Assembly: GCF_000379105.1 (NCBI RefSeq)
Contig: NZ_KB900609.1
Coordinates: 2,530,365 to 2,594,364, forward strand
Direction: 5' to 3'
DNA length: 64,000 nucleotides
DNA from: Methylobacterium sp. WSM2598
GTDB lineage: Bacteria; Pseudomonadota; Alphaproteobacteria; Rhizobiales; Beijerinckiaceae
Position numbers and translations under genes: made by a program. This document shows positions 34,817-43,425 of the stretch, piece by piece. Under the pieces are notes generated by a model. The model did not search any database and was not told the origin of the DNA. It saw only the letters and a program-made list of their open reading frames with translations. Position 1 is the stretch's first letter. Each line of letters opens with the position of its first letter.

Positions 34817-36790
34817 ATGACGCAGTCAGCCGCACCCGCGGGTGGGCGCCCCGGCGCCCCGCCCGAATCCCTGACCCCGCCGAGCGGCGGTCCGCCCACC
34901 CCCGCCGGCAGCGTCGATGAGCCCGAGGGCCACGTCGCGACCCACGCGAAGTTCTGGACGCTGTTCATCGGCTCGATCGGCGTCGTCTACGGCGACATCG
35001 GCACGAGCCCGCTCTACGCCTTCCGGGAGGCCCTGGCCCCCGGCCGCGCCGACGGGGTGCTGAGCCAGGAGGAGGTGCTGGGCACCGTCTCGCTGCTGCT
35101 CTGGGCGCTGATCCTGATCGTCACCATCAAGTACGTCCTGCTGCTTCTGCACATGGACAACAAGGGCGAGGGCGGGATCCTTTCGCTGATGGCGCTCGCC
35201 CGCAAGGCGCTGGGCGGCTCGCGGACCGTCTTCCTGCTGGGGCTGCTCGGGGCCGCCCTGTTCTACGGCGACGCCATCATCACCCCGGCGATCTCGGTGC
35301 TCTCGGCGGTGGAGGGCCTGAAGCTCGTCACGCCGGCCTTCGACCACTACGTGCTGCCGATCACGATCGCCATCATCGTGCCGCTCTTCCTGGTGCAGAG
35401 CCGCGGCACCGGGCGGATGGCGAGCTTCTTCGGGCCGATCACGCTGGTCTGGTTCCTCGCCATGGCGGTGGCGGCGGTGCCGCACATCCTGCGCCGGCCG
35501 GACGTGCTGCTCGCCCTCAACCCGCTGCACGCGGCGACCTACCTGGTCAGCCACGGCGCCGGCGCCCTGGTGGTGCTCGGCGCAGTCTTCCTGGCGGTGA
35601 CGGGGGCCGAGGCGCTCTTCGCCGATCTCGGCCATTTCGGCCGCCGGCCGATCCAGGCCGCCTGGAGCGCGGTGGTGGGGCCGTCCCTGGCCATCAACTA
35701 TCTGGGCCAGGCGGCCCTGGTCCTGACCTACCCGGACGCGTCGGACCCCTTCTTCCAGCTCGTGCCGGAATGGGCGCTGCTGCCGATGGTGATCCTCGCC
35801 ACCGCCGCCACGGTGATCGCCAGCCAGGCGGTCATCACCGGCGCCTTCTCGCTGTCGCGCCAGGCGGTGCAGCTCGGCCTGCTGCCGCGGCTGGAGATCC
35901 GCCACACCTCCGAGGCGCATTCCGGCCAGATCTTCCTGCCGCAGATCAACCTGCTGCTGATGGTCGGCGTCGTGGTGCTGGTCTTCCTGTTCCGCTCGTC
36001 GAGCGCCCTGGCCTCGGCCTACGGCATCGCGGTGACCGGCACGATGCTGATCACGGCGAGCCTCGCCTTCCTGGTCCTGTGGCGCTTCTGGAACTGGTCG
36101 CCGCTGGCGGCCGGCGCCGTCATGGTGCCGTTCATCGCCATCGAGATCATGTTCCTGGTCTCGAACCTGCTCAAGGTCTTCGAGGGCGGCTACGTGCCCC
36201 TGATGCTGGCCGGCGTGCTGCTGCTGCTGATGTGGACCTGGGTGCGCGGGGTCACGATCCTGTTCAACAAGACCCGCAAGACCGATGTGCCATTGGTCGA
36301 GCTGGTCAGCATGCTGGAGAAGAGCCCGCCCCACCACGTCAAGGGCACGGCGGTGTTCCTGACCAGCGACCCCGAGACCGCCCCGGCGGCTTTGCTGCAC
36401 AACCTCAAGCACAACAAGGTGCTGCACGAGAAGAACGTCGTGCTCACCGTGAAGACGATCGACCTGCCGCGCCTCGCCGATGCCGACCGGATCCGCATCG
36501 AGCCGATGGGCCCGCATTTCTGGCGGGTGGTGATGAAGTTCGGCTACATGGAATCGCCGAACATCCCGAAAGGGCTGGCGCTGCTGCGCAAGCAGGGCTT
36601 CAAGTTCGACATCATGGCGACGTCGTTCTTCCTGTCCCGCCGCTCGATCCGGCCGGCCGCGCAATCCGGCATGCCGCTCTGGCAGGACCGCATCTTCATC
36701 GCCCTCGCCCGCAACGCCAACGACGCGACCGACTTCTTCCAGATCCCGACCGGGCGCGTGGTCGAAGTCGGCACGCAGGTCACGGTGTAG
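34817..36790 (+). CDS. kup: Kup-type potassium uptake protein
   Basis: 657 residues: a proton-coupled K+ importer of the inner membrane. After a Pro/Gly-rich cytoplasmic head, [20 protein letters not shown] begins helix 1. About twelve membrane segments follow, with [18 protein letters not shown] and [16 protein letters not shown] as family marks, then a ~190-residue cytoplasmic domain from ~470. The ATG at 34817 is taken as start; an ATG 45 bp earlier would add a Cys/Arg-rich stretch. Alphaproteobacteria often carry several kup copies. Confidence 0.95.
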   Translation: MTQSAAPAGGRPGAPPESLTPPSGGPPTPAGSVDEPEGHVATHAKFWTLFIGSIGVVYGDIGTSPLYAFREALAPGRADGVLSQEEVLGTVSLLLWALILIVTIKYVLLLLHMDNKGEGGILSLMALARKALGGSRTVFLLGLLGAALFYGDAIITPAISVLSAVEGLKLVTPAFDHYVLPITIAIIVPLFLVQSRGTGRMASFFGPITLVWFLAMAVAAVPHILRRPDVLLALNPLHAATYLVSHGAGALVVLGAVFLAVTGAEALFADLGHFGRRPIQAAWSAVVGPSLAINYLGQAALVLTYPDASDPFFQLVPEWALLPMVILATAATVIASQAVITGAFSLSRQAVQLGLLPRLEIRHTSEAHSGQIFLPQINLLLMVGVVVLVFLFRSSSALASAYGIAVTGTMLITASLAFLVLWRFWNWSPLAAGAVMVPFIAIEIMFLVSNLLKVFEGGYVPLMLAGVLLLLMWTWVRGVTILFNKTRKTDVPLVELVSMLEKSPPHHVKGTAVFLTSDPETAPAALLHNLKHNKVLHEKNVVLTVKTIDLPRLADADRIRIEPMGPHFWRVVMKFGYMESPNIPKGLALLRKQGFKFDIMATSFFLSRRSIRPAAQSGMPLWQDRIFIALARNANDATDFFQIPTGRVVEVGTQVTV

Positions 36791-36862
36791 GGCGAGGCGC
36801 GCCGCCCCCCGCCCGTCCTCGGGGGCGTTGCGGGCACCGGTCGGCGCAGGCCCGGGGCGGGC

Positions 36863-38236
36863 TCACCCACCCGCCGCGACGCCGTCGAGCACCGCCAGGA
36901 TCTCGCGCCCGGTGTCGTACCGGGCGAAGCAGGCCGCCAGGGCGCGCGCCCGCGCCCGGTAGGCGGGCGCGTCGAGCACCGCGTCGACGGCCCGGCGCAG
37001 GGCAGCGGGCTCCTGGCCCGAAGCGGGACTTTGGCTCGAAGCGGGACTTGGGCCCGAAGCGGGACTTGGGCTCGAAGCGGGACTTGGGCTCGAAGCGGGA
37101 CTTGGGCCCGAAGCGGGACTTGGGCCCTCCTCGCGCAGGAAGATCCCGGCCCCCGACCAGCCGACGCGCGCCCCGACCTCGGCCTTGTCCTCGGTGAGCC
37201 CGGCCGAGACGATCGGCACCCCCGCCTGCAGGGCCGCCAGCACCGTGCCGTAGCCGCCATTGGTGACGAGGGCATCGACCCGCGGCATCAGCTCGGCGAA
37301 GGGCAGGAAGGTCGCCGCCCGCGCATTGGCCGGCAGCGGGACCCGGATCGCGTCCAGGGGCCGCCCGCCGGTCGTCGCCACCACGAGCACGTCGTCCCGG
37401 TCGGCGAGGGCGCGCAGCGTCGGCTCGACCAGCTCGCCGAAATCCTCGTTGGCGAGGGTGCCCTGCGTCACCAGGACGACGCGCGAGGCGCCGTCGAGGT
37501 CGGACCACCAGGCCGGACGAGGCCCGGAGACCGGCGGCGGGGGCAGCGCGCCGACGAAGCGGATCGAGGGCGGCAGCGGCGCGAAATCGTACTCGAAATC
37601 CGGGATCGTCAGCTGGATGACCGCGTCCGGCAGGGTGAGGATCGAGTGGGTCAGCGAGGCCGGCAGCCCCGGCAGTCCCATCCGGGCGAGCGCCGCGTCC
37701 GCCGCGGCGCGGACCGGGCCCGTGAAGGCGCGGTCGACCTGCGCCCGGATCGCCGCGTAGCGCGCCCGCTCGGCCTCGTCCCGCGCCGGGGGCAGGCCGG
37801 GGCCGAGCGGCGCGCCGTCCGGTCGGTCGAGGAACAGGAAGCTGATGTTGCAGGTCACCACCGGCGGCCGCTCCCGGCGGTCGAGGAGGAGCGGCAGCAC
37901 GCCGAGGAACAGGCTCCCGGCCACCACCGCGTCCGGCCGCTCGGCCGCGATCAGCGCGCGCAGGGCCTCGGCCTGGCCCGGCATGCTGTCGATGAAGCGC
38001 CGCTCGAATTCCCGCCGGCCGCGCTCCGGCCCGGGCGGCAGCGAGGTCTCGCGGTACTCGGGCGCGTGGTCGTCCGCGTAGGACACGCAGCGGAAACCCG
38101 CCGCCTCCACCCTCCCCCGCATCGCCGCGGAGGTGAGCACCACCACCTCGTCCCCGCGGGCGGCCGCGATCCGCGCCACCGCGAGCAGGGGGTTGACGTG
38201 TCCGGTCAGGGGCGTCGCCGCCAGGATGAGTTTCAT
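36863..38236 (-). CDS. UGT/MGT-type glycosyltransferase with an in-frame repeat insertion
   Basis: 457 residues, GT-B fold. The acceptor half starts MKLILAATPLTGHVNPLLAV; the donor half has VLVTQGTLANEDFGELVEPT, FLPFAELMPRVDALVTNGGY and GTVLAALQAGVPIV, like macrolide- or carotenoid-type glucosyltransferases. Where relatives run straight from the strand GAGIFL into the last helix (LRRAVDAVL), this protein carries residues 371-408 made of six PSPAS-like repeats, encoded by an 18-bp minisatellite. The insertion sits in a surface loop near the nucleotide-sugar site and may be tolerated. The acceptor is unknown. Confidence 0.9.
   Translation of the reverse strand: MKLILAATPLTGHVNPLLAVARIAAARGDEVVVLTSAAMRGRVEAAGFRCVSYADDHAPEYRETSLPPGPERGRREFERRFIDSMPGQAEALRALIAAERPDAVVAGSLFLGVLPLLLDRRERPPVVTCNISFLFLDRPDGAPLGPGLPPARDEAERARYAAIRAQVDRAFTGPVRAAADAALARMGLPGLPASLTHSILTLPDAVIQLTIPDFEYDFAPLPPSIRFVGALPPPPVSGPRPAWWSDLDGASRVVLVTQGTLANEDFGELVEPTLRALADRDDVLVVATTGGRPLDAIRVPLPANARAATFLPFAELMPRVDALVTNGGYGTVLAALQAGVPIVSAGLTEDKAEVGARVGWSGAGIFLREEGPSPASGPSPASSPSPASSPSPASGPSPASSQSPASGQEPAALRRAVDAVLDAPAYRARARALAACFARYDTGREILAVLDGVAAGG
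37020..37127. repeat. 18-bp coding minisatellite, six units
   Basis: Six head-to-tail copies of GAAGCGGGACTTGGGCYC (first copy with one extra change) lie inside the glycosyltransferase gene. All are multiples of three, so the frame is kept and the translation is a Pro-Ser-Pro-Ala-Ser repeat. Confidence 0.95.
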
Positions 38237-38313
38237 CGCCGTCTCCCGATCTCCCGGATCGCTGGGGCACCCCATCGCGGGGCCCGCGCCGGGTGCGCAG
38301 GTCTCCGTTCCGC

Positions 38314-38419
38314 CTAGGGCATTTTCCGACGAAGTGGATGCCGGTTCGTCGCAGAAAATGCGGCAAGATCAAAGACCTAGAGCAGTACCCGATTGCAACG
38401 TGATCGGGTGCTGCTCTAG
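38314..38419. repeat. dispersed repeat family 2, two-hairpin element
   Basis: It begins CTAGGGCATTTTCCGACGAA, goes through ATGCCGGTTCGTCG and ends in a 17-bp near-perfect hairpin: CTAGAGCAGTACCCGAT (38377) with ATCGGGTGCTGCTCTAG (38403), one mismatch. The final CTAG contains the stop of the minus-strand NrsF-like gene. A copy in the opposite orientation lies at 44.34-44.43 kb. Repeats with GCATTTTCCGACGA-type cores are known to be dispersed in Methylobacterium-like genomes. Confidence 0.85.
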
Positions 38420-39093
38420 CCCCCGCCGTGCGGCGGCGGCGCCCGCCCGCCGCCGAGCAGGCGCCCGCCCGCCAGTGCGTTCGCGCCGATCACCACCGCG
38501 ACCGTGGCGGCGTGCACGGCGAGGTCCGTCCCGGTCGCGTCGTGCGGGTGGAACAGGACCAGGATCGCGGCCGCCGCCGCCGCCGCCGCGAGCCCCGCCA
38601 GGGCAGCAGTGAGGACCGGCCGCAGCGGGCAGGCCCGGCGCAGCATCGCCGCGAGGAGGAGGGAGAGCGGCAGCGAGACCGCGACTAGGAAGACCGCGCA
38701 GCCGCGCATCTCCCCGGCATCCGGCAGGTCCGTCCCGGGGGCGATCCAGGCCCGCAGGCAGCCGAGGCCGCTCGCCGCGAGCCAGAGCGCGGCGGGCGGC
38801 AGGGGCAGCAGCGCCCAGCGCGGCGAGCGGCCGGGCACGCTGGTGCAGAAGGCGGCGAACGCCGCGGCCGCGGCGGTGAGCACGGCGCCGAGGGCGGCGA
38901 GGGCGAGGTCCGGCACGCCCATGCGCAGCCGCAGGGCCTGCACGTCGACGAAGGGCAGCGTCAGCAGGGCGAGGCCGAGCGCGGCGGCGCACCAGGCGAG
39001 ACCCCGGCGGAGCGGGCTGGGCAGCGGGCGGACGGGCCTGAGGTCGCGGGCGAGCGCCTCGACCAGGATCTCGTGGGCAGGGGCGTCAGACAT
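38416..39093 (-). CDS. NrsF/DUF1109-family anti-sigma factor (paralogue 1)
   Basis: 225 residues with about six membrane segments and a short cytoplasmic start (EILVEALARDLRPVRPLPSP) ahead of LRRGLAWCAAALGLALL. The conserved LPDAGEMRGCAVFLVAVSLP and FHPHDATGTDLAVHAATV match the DUF1109/NrsF family, membrane proteins that hold ECF sigma factors inactive. NrsF of Caulobacter uses two cysteines; here Cys occurs in RGC and RRAC. It overlaps the sigma gene by 8 bp. The stop TAG is provided by repeat family 2. Confidence 0.88.
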   Translation of the reverse strand: MSDAPAHEILVEALARDLRPVRPLPSPLRRGLAWCAAALGLALLTLPFVDVQALRLRMGVPDLALAALGAVLTAAAAAFAAFCTSVPGRSPRWALLPLPPAALWLAASGLGCLRAWIAPGTDLPDAGEMRGCAVFLVAVSLPLSLLLAAMLRRACPLRPVLTAALAGLAAAAAAAAILVLFHPHDATGTDLAVHAATVAVVIGANALAGGRLLGGGRAPPPHGGG

Positions 39094-39655
39094 GGCCGTC
39101 CTCCCTGTCGGGCGCGAGCGCGGCGCGCAAGGATTTCAGCGCCCGGTGGAGGTTCACCTTGAGCGCCCCCTTGCTGCGGCCGGTCGCGGCCGCGGCCTCG
39201 GCGAGGGAGCGTTCGCGCAGGGAGAGCTGCTCGACGGCCTGTCGCTGGCCCTCCGGCAGCGCCGCGACCGCGCGGGCGAGGCGCGCCTCGCGCTGGCGGC
39301 GCTCGATGGCCTCGCCGGGGAGCGGTCCCCCGTCGCTCTCGGCCTCGTAGGCGAGCGGGTCGTGCACCTCCTGCGGGCGGCGGCCCGTCCGACGCACGAG
39401 GTCGATGGCGCGGCGCTGGGCGATGGCGCGCAGCCAGGGCAGGAAGGGCCGGGCCGGATCGTAGGTGGCGCGGGCCCGGTGCACCGTGAGGAGCGCGTCC
39501 TGGACCACGTCGTCCACCGCGTCCCCGCGCACGCCCTGGCCCCGCGCGGCCGCGGCGATGACCGGCACGCAGTCGCGCAGGAGCACCCGGTAGGCGGCGG
39601 CGTCGCCCCCCTGCGCCGCCGCCATCGCGGCCGAGAGCCTGGTCTCGAGGTCCAT
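39086..39655 (-). CDS. ECF sigma factor, SigF/NrsF-controlled type
   Basis: 189 residues. Region 2: AVDDVVQDALLTVHRARATY and ARPFLPWLRAIAQRRAIDLV. Region 4: ALPEGQRQAVEQLSLRERSL, then AAAATGRSKGALKVNLHRAL. Region 2-4 spacing and the lack of a C-terminal extension are normal for ECF factors. It lies between two NrsF-like genes, which should be its anti-sigma factors. Caulobacter SigF, the studied case, responds to heavy metal and oxidative stress; the signal here is not known. Confidence 0.93.
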   Translation of the reverse strand: MDLETRLSAAMAAAQGGDAAAYRVLLRDCVPVIAAAARGQGVRGDAVDDVVQDALLTVHRARATYDPARPFLPWLRAIAQRRAIDLVRRTGRRPQEVHDPLAYEAESDGGPLPGEAIERRQREARLARAVAALPEGQRQAVEQLSLRERSLAEAAAATGRSKGALKVNLHRALKSLRAALAPDREDGHV

Positions 39656-39664
39656 GGCCGCGCC

Positions 39665-40363
39665 TCACCCGATCCCGGACCGGCCAGGGGCGGGCGGCAT
39701 CGGCTCGCCGGGGCGAGGATCGACGAGCAGCGCCCGCCCGAGGCCCGACCCCGCCCCGACCATGGCGGCGATGGCGGCCACCTGCGCGGCGACGTCGCGC
39801 CCGGACGGCCGGTAGGGATGGAACAGGGCGACCAGGGTCGCGGCGGTGGCCGCCGCCGCGAGGCCGATCAGGGCGCCCGTGAGGCGCGGGCGCAAGGGGT
39901 GGCCGCGCCGCACGACCTCGCCGAGGAGCAGCGCGACCGGGACCGCGACGCCGACGATGAACAGGAGGCTCGCGGCCGTCTCGGCCGGGGTCGCCGGGTG
40001 GTGCTCCATCTCGCGGCCGCTCAGGGACGCGGCGAGCCCCGCCCCGAGCCAGATCGCGGCCGGCGCCAGCGCCAGCGCGGTCCAGCCCCGGCCGCGGTCC
40101 GGCAACCCGGTCAGCACCGCCGCCGCGGCCGCCCCCGCGGCGGTCGCGGCCGAGCAGGCGAGCATCACGCCGATCTCCGGCATGGCGGCGACCCGCGCGG
40201 CGAGGTCGCCGAGGTCGGAGACCGCCGCGAGGCCCGCCGCCATCGCGAGCACGACCGCGCCCCAGGCCGCGATGCGCCGCCCGGGCGGGGCGAGGCGGCG
40301 CATCGGCTCGAGGCGCCGCGCCAAGCCCTCGATCGTGGCGCGGTGGCGCCGGTCCTGTGCCAT
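39665..40363 (-). CDS. NrsF/DUF1109-family anti-sigma factor (paralogue 2)
   Basis: 232 residues, with the start at MAQDRRHRATIEGLARRLEP. It shares its plan with paralogue 1: a cytoplasmic head, about six membrane segments, HHPATPAETAASLLFIVGVA and LVALFHPYRPSGRDVAAQVA. The two proteins differ over most of their length, so the duplication is old. The first paralogue's cysteine in the RRAC loop is Gly here (VRRGHPLRP). The gap to the sigma gene is 9 bp. Confidence 0.88.
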   Translation of the reverse strand: MAQDRRHRATIEGLARRLEPMRRLAPPGRRIAAWGAVVLAMAAGLAAVSDLGDLAARVAAMPEIGVMLACSAATAAGAAAAAVLTGLPDRGRGWTALALAPAAIWLGAGLAASLSGREMEHHPATPAETAASLLFIVGVAVPVALLLGEVVRRGHPLRPRLTGALIGLAAAATAATLVALFHPYRPSGRDVAAQVAAIAAMVGAGSGLGRALLVDPRPGEPMPPAPGRSGIG

Positions 40364-40422
40364 CGCCGAACTCTCCCTTTTGGCGGGCGGGACGGCCCGC
40401 GCGAGCGGGGCGCCCCGCCGCG

Positions 40423-41169
40423 TCATGAGATGGGCGCGAGCCGCGCGGCGGCGAGGATCCGCCCGTCCGGCGCCTGCAGGAGGATGGCCGCGTCCTCGCC
40501 CGCGGGCGCCGGATGGACCAAGCGCAGCGGGGCGCCGCGCCAGGACCCGAGATCCCGGATCGCCCGGGCGACGTTCGACTCGGTCAGGGTGCGGCCGGCA
40601 TTCTCGCCGCGCCGGACCGGGGTCCTGTGCGCGCGATCGAAGCCGACGAGGATGAGCCGGCCCTCGCCCGGCCCCGCCCCGACCGCGACGGCGATCCCGT
40701 CCGGGCCGCGCCTCAGGGTCAGGGCCGGGCCGGCCTGCCGGTCGGCCCCTTCTGGATCTGCCTCTGCCGGGGCGGCCCCTGCCGGGGCGGCCTTTTCCCG
40801 CGCGGCTCGCGCCCGGGCGATCGCGCGCCCGGCGGCCTCCCTGTCCGATCCGACGACGCTCTCCCGCCCGTCGATCACGAGTTGCGGGGTGAAGGAGACG
40901 CCGTCGAACCGCGCCGCGTCGCCGGCCTGCCGCGCGGTCGCCTCCGGCAGCGAGAGCGGATCGTGCCAGCCGAGGCCGTTCCAGGAGGTGACGTGGAAAG
41001 TGAGCGGGAGCAGGTCGGGACGCTCGCGGGCGAGGTCGGTCACGAAGGCGTCGGCCGGCGGGCAGGAGGAGCAGCCCTGCGAGGTGAAGAGTTCGAGCAC
41101 GACCGGCCGCTCGGCGGCGCGGGCGGGCACGACGGCGAGGAGAGCCAGGAGGGCGAGGAATCGACGCAT
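40423..41169 (-). CDS. secreted DUF1223 thioredoxin-like protein
   Basis: 248 residues; the start MRRFLALLALLAVVPARAAE gives a signal peptide. DUF1223 marks: VVLELFTSQGCSSCPPADAF (CSSC redox-like motif), FHVTSWNGLGWHDPLS, FDGVSFTPQLVIDGRESVVG. The fold is thioredoxin-like with a beta-sandwich end; the role is unknown, perhaps disulfide or metal stress in the periplasm. It is the first gene of the strand's run into NrsF-2, sigma and NrsF-1 (60-bp gap), so it may be a regulon member. Confidence 0.9.
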   Translation of the reverse strand: MRRFLALLALLAVVPARAAERPVVLELFTSQGCSSCPPADAFVTDLARERPDLLPLTFHVTSWNGLGWHDPLSLPEATARQAGDAARFDGVSFTPQLVIDGRESVVGSDREAAGRAIARARAAREKAAPAGAAPAEADPEGADRQAGPALTLRRGPDGIAVAVGAGPGEGRLILVGFDRAHRTPVRRGENAGRTLTESNVARAIRDLGSWRGAPLRLVHPAPAGEDAAILLQAPDGRILAAARLAPIS

Positions 41170-41691
41170 CGGGGCGGGCCTGCGCTTGGGTGACGCGCCG
41201 GATTCGCCCGCGCGCCCGTCCCGGTTACGGTCCCGCGCCCGGGACCGGGGTGCGCCGCCGGGGCGACGGCGAGAAGGATCCGTCCGCGGATCTCGCGGGA
41301 CGATGGGCAGCCCGGCGACGGGCAGGTCTTCAGCGTCCCCGTTGAGCATGTCCCACCCCCTCGACCAGTCCGCTGCGCCGGCTCCGCAAGCTTCGCTGTG
41401 GCGGGGTCGCAACACCGCGAAAGCATCCCAGGATTGCCCTCAACCGCCCCCCCTGCCGCCCCGATCCCGCCATAAACCGACGGCACCTCAACGGCCACGT
41501 TAAACGGCTGTCCCCACAACGATTTACTGCGGCGAACCGGGTGCCCCGGGGGATCGCAGGCGACGCTGGCGGAGTTACCGTCAGGGGTGTCGTTCAGCGC
41601 CGTCATGCGGCCTCCAAAAGGACGCATGGCGGGAGGATCAGGGCTCGGGGCAAACCGACCGATCCGGCAATCAGTGAGTACGGGACAGGCC
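41170..41691. other. long divergent intergenic region
   Basis: 522 bp between the DUF1223 gene and the dihydroxyacid dehydratase gene. It must contain both promoters. AT-richer bases lie around 41475-41535. Open frames in it give low-complexity, Pro/Arg-rich peptides and are not believed. No riboswitch or RNA was recognised; an unrecognised leader upstream of the dehydratase cannot be excluded. Confidence 0.45.
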
Positions 41692-43425
41692 ATGGACGCG
41701 CGTCACACCATCGACAAGTCGAGGCTCCCCAGCCGCCACGTCACCGAGGGACCGGCGCGGGCGCCGCACCGCTCCTACCTCTACGCGATGGGGCTCACGC
41801 GCGAGCAGATCCACCAGCCCCTGGTCGGCGTCGCCTCGTGCTGGAACGAGGCCGCGCCCTGCAACATCGCCCTGATGCGCCAAGCGCAGGCGGTGAAGAA
41901 GGGCGTGGCCGCCGCCGCCGGCACGCCGCGCGAATTCTGCACCATCACGGTGACGGACGGCATCGCCATGGGCCACCGGGGCATGCGCGCCTCCCTGCCC
42001 TCCCGCGAGGTCATCGCGGATTCGGTCGAGCTGACCATGCGCGGCCACGCCTACGACGCCCTCGTGGGCCTCGCCGGCTGCGACAAGTCCCTGCCCGGCA
42101 TGATGATGGCGATGGTGCGCCTCAACGTGCCGTCGATCTTCATCTATGGCGGCTCGATCCTGCCCGGCACCTTCCGGGGCCGGCCCGTCACCGTCCAGGA
42201 CCTGTTCGAGGCGGTGGGCAAGCACTCGGTCGGCGCGATGAGCGACGAGGATCTCGACGAGCTGGAGCAGGTCGCCTGCCCCTCGGCCGGGGCCTGCGGG
42301 GCGCAGTTCACCGCCAACACCATGGCGACCGTCTCCGAGGCGATCGGCCTCGCGCTGCCCTACTCGGCCGGCGCGCCGGCGCCCTACGAGATCCGCGACA
42401 AGTTCTGCGCCGCGGCCGGCGAGATGGTGATGGACCTGCTCGCCAGGAACATCCGCCCGCGCGACATCGTCACCCGCCGGGCGCTGGAGAACGCCGCCAC
42501 CGTGGTGGCGGCCTCCGGCGGCTCGACCAACGCGGCGCTGCACCTGCCGGCGATCGCGCACGAGGCGGGCATCTCCTTCGACCTGTTCGACGTCGCCGAG
42601 ATCTTCAAGCGCACCCCCTACGTCGCGGACCTGAAGCCGGGCGGGCGCTACGTCGCCAAGGACCTGTTCGAGGTCGGCGGCATCCCGCTGCTGATGAAGA
42701 CCCTCCTCGACCACGGCTTCCTGCACGGCGACTGCATGACCGTGACGGGCCGCACCATCGCCGAGAACCTCGCCAAGGTCGCCTGGAACGACCAGCAGGA
42801 CGTGGTGCGCCCGGCCAACACCCCGATCACCCCGACCGGCGGCGTGGTCGGCCTGAAGGGCAACCTCGCCCCCGAGGGCGCGATCGTGAAGGTGGCCGGC
42901 ATGGCGCCGGACCGCCAGGTCTTCGCCGGTCCCGCCAGGGTCTTCGACACCGAGGAGGCCTGCTTCGAGGCGGTGCAGAACCGCCAGTACAAGGAGGGCG
43001 ACGTTCTCGTCATCCGCTACGAGGGTCCGAAGGGCGGCCCCGGCATGCGCGAGATGCTGGCGACCACGGCCGCCCTCTACGGCCAGGGCATGGGCGACAA
43101 GGTCGCGCTCATCACCGACGGTCGCTTCTCCGGCGCGACCCGCGGCTTCTGCGTCGGCCATGTCGGCCCGGAGGCGGCGGTGGGCGGCCCGATCGGGCTG
43201 CTCAAGGACGGCGACATCATCCGCCTCGACGCGATCCAGGGCACGCTCACGGTCGACCTCTCGGACGAGGAACTGGCCGAGCGGCGCAAGGCCTGGGCCC
43301 CGCGCGGCAACGAGGCGACCTCTGGCTATCTCTGGAAATACGCGCAGACCGTCGGCCCGGCGGTGAACGGCGCGGTGACGCATCCGGGCGGTGCCCAGGA
43401 GACGCTCGCCTATGCGGATGTGTGA
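41692..43425 (+). CDS. ilvD: dihydroxyacid dehydratase (IlvD/Edd family)
   Basis: 577 residues. It converts 2,3-dihydroxy-3-methylbutyrate and homologues to the 2-keto acids of branched-chain amino acid synthesis. The Fe-S ligands are visible: Cys50 (VGVASCWNEAAPC), Cys130 (LAGCDKSLPGMMMA) and Cys202 (CPSAGACGAQFTANTM). VTDGIAMGHRGM and the C-terminal ALITDGRFSGATRGFCVGHV are also diagnostic. The sugar-acid dehydratases of this family (Edd, xylonate) are close, so a paralogous role is possible, but these motifs fit IlvD best. Confidence 0.92.
   Translation: MDARHTIDKSRLPSRHVTEGPARAPHRSYLYAMGLTREQIHQPLVGVASCWNEAAPCNIALMRQAQAVKKGVAAAAGTPREFCTITVTDGIAMGHRGMRASLPSREVIADSVELTMRGHAYDALVGLAGCDKSLPGMMMAMVRLNVPSIFIYGGSILPGTFRGRPVTVQDLFEAVGKHSVGAMSDEDLDELEQVACPSAGACGAQFTANTMATVSEAIGLALPYSAGAPAPYEIRDKFCAAAGEMVMDLLARNIRPRDIVTRRALENAATVVAASGGSTNAALHLPAIAHEAGISFDLFDVAEIFKRTPYVADLKPGGRYVAKDLFEVGGIPLLMKTLLDHGFLHGDCMTVTGRTIAENLAKVAWNDQQDVVRPANTPITPTGGVVGLKGNLAPEGAIVKVAGMAPDRQVFAGPARVFDTEEACFEAVQNRQYKEGDVLVIRYEGPKGGPGMREMLATTAALYGQGMGDKVALITDGRFSGATRGFCVGHVGPEAAVGGPIGLLKDGDIIRLDAIQGTLTVDLSDEELAERRKAWAPRGNEATSGYLWKYAQTVGPAVNGAVTHPGGAQETLAYADV

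Noticed and set aside
36863-38236. Frameshift or assembly error at the glycosyltransferase repeat
   Set aside because: All six units are exactly 18 bp and keep the frame into a normal C-terminal helix, which an error would hardly give.
41170-41691. Riboswitch or attenuator leader upstream of ilvD
   Set aside because: No run of Ile/Leu/Val codons in a short leader frame and no conserved aptamer pattern could be seen.
41692-43425. 6-phosphogluconate or xylonate dehydratase
   Set aside because: Cysteine spacing and the C-terminal motifs fit IlvD better, and no sugar-acid genes adjoin; not fully excluded.
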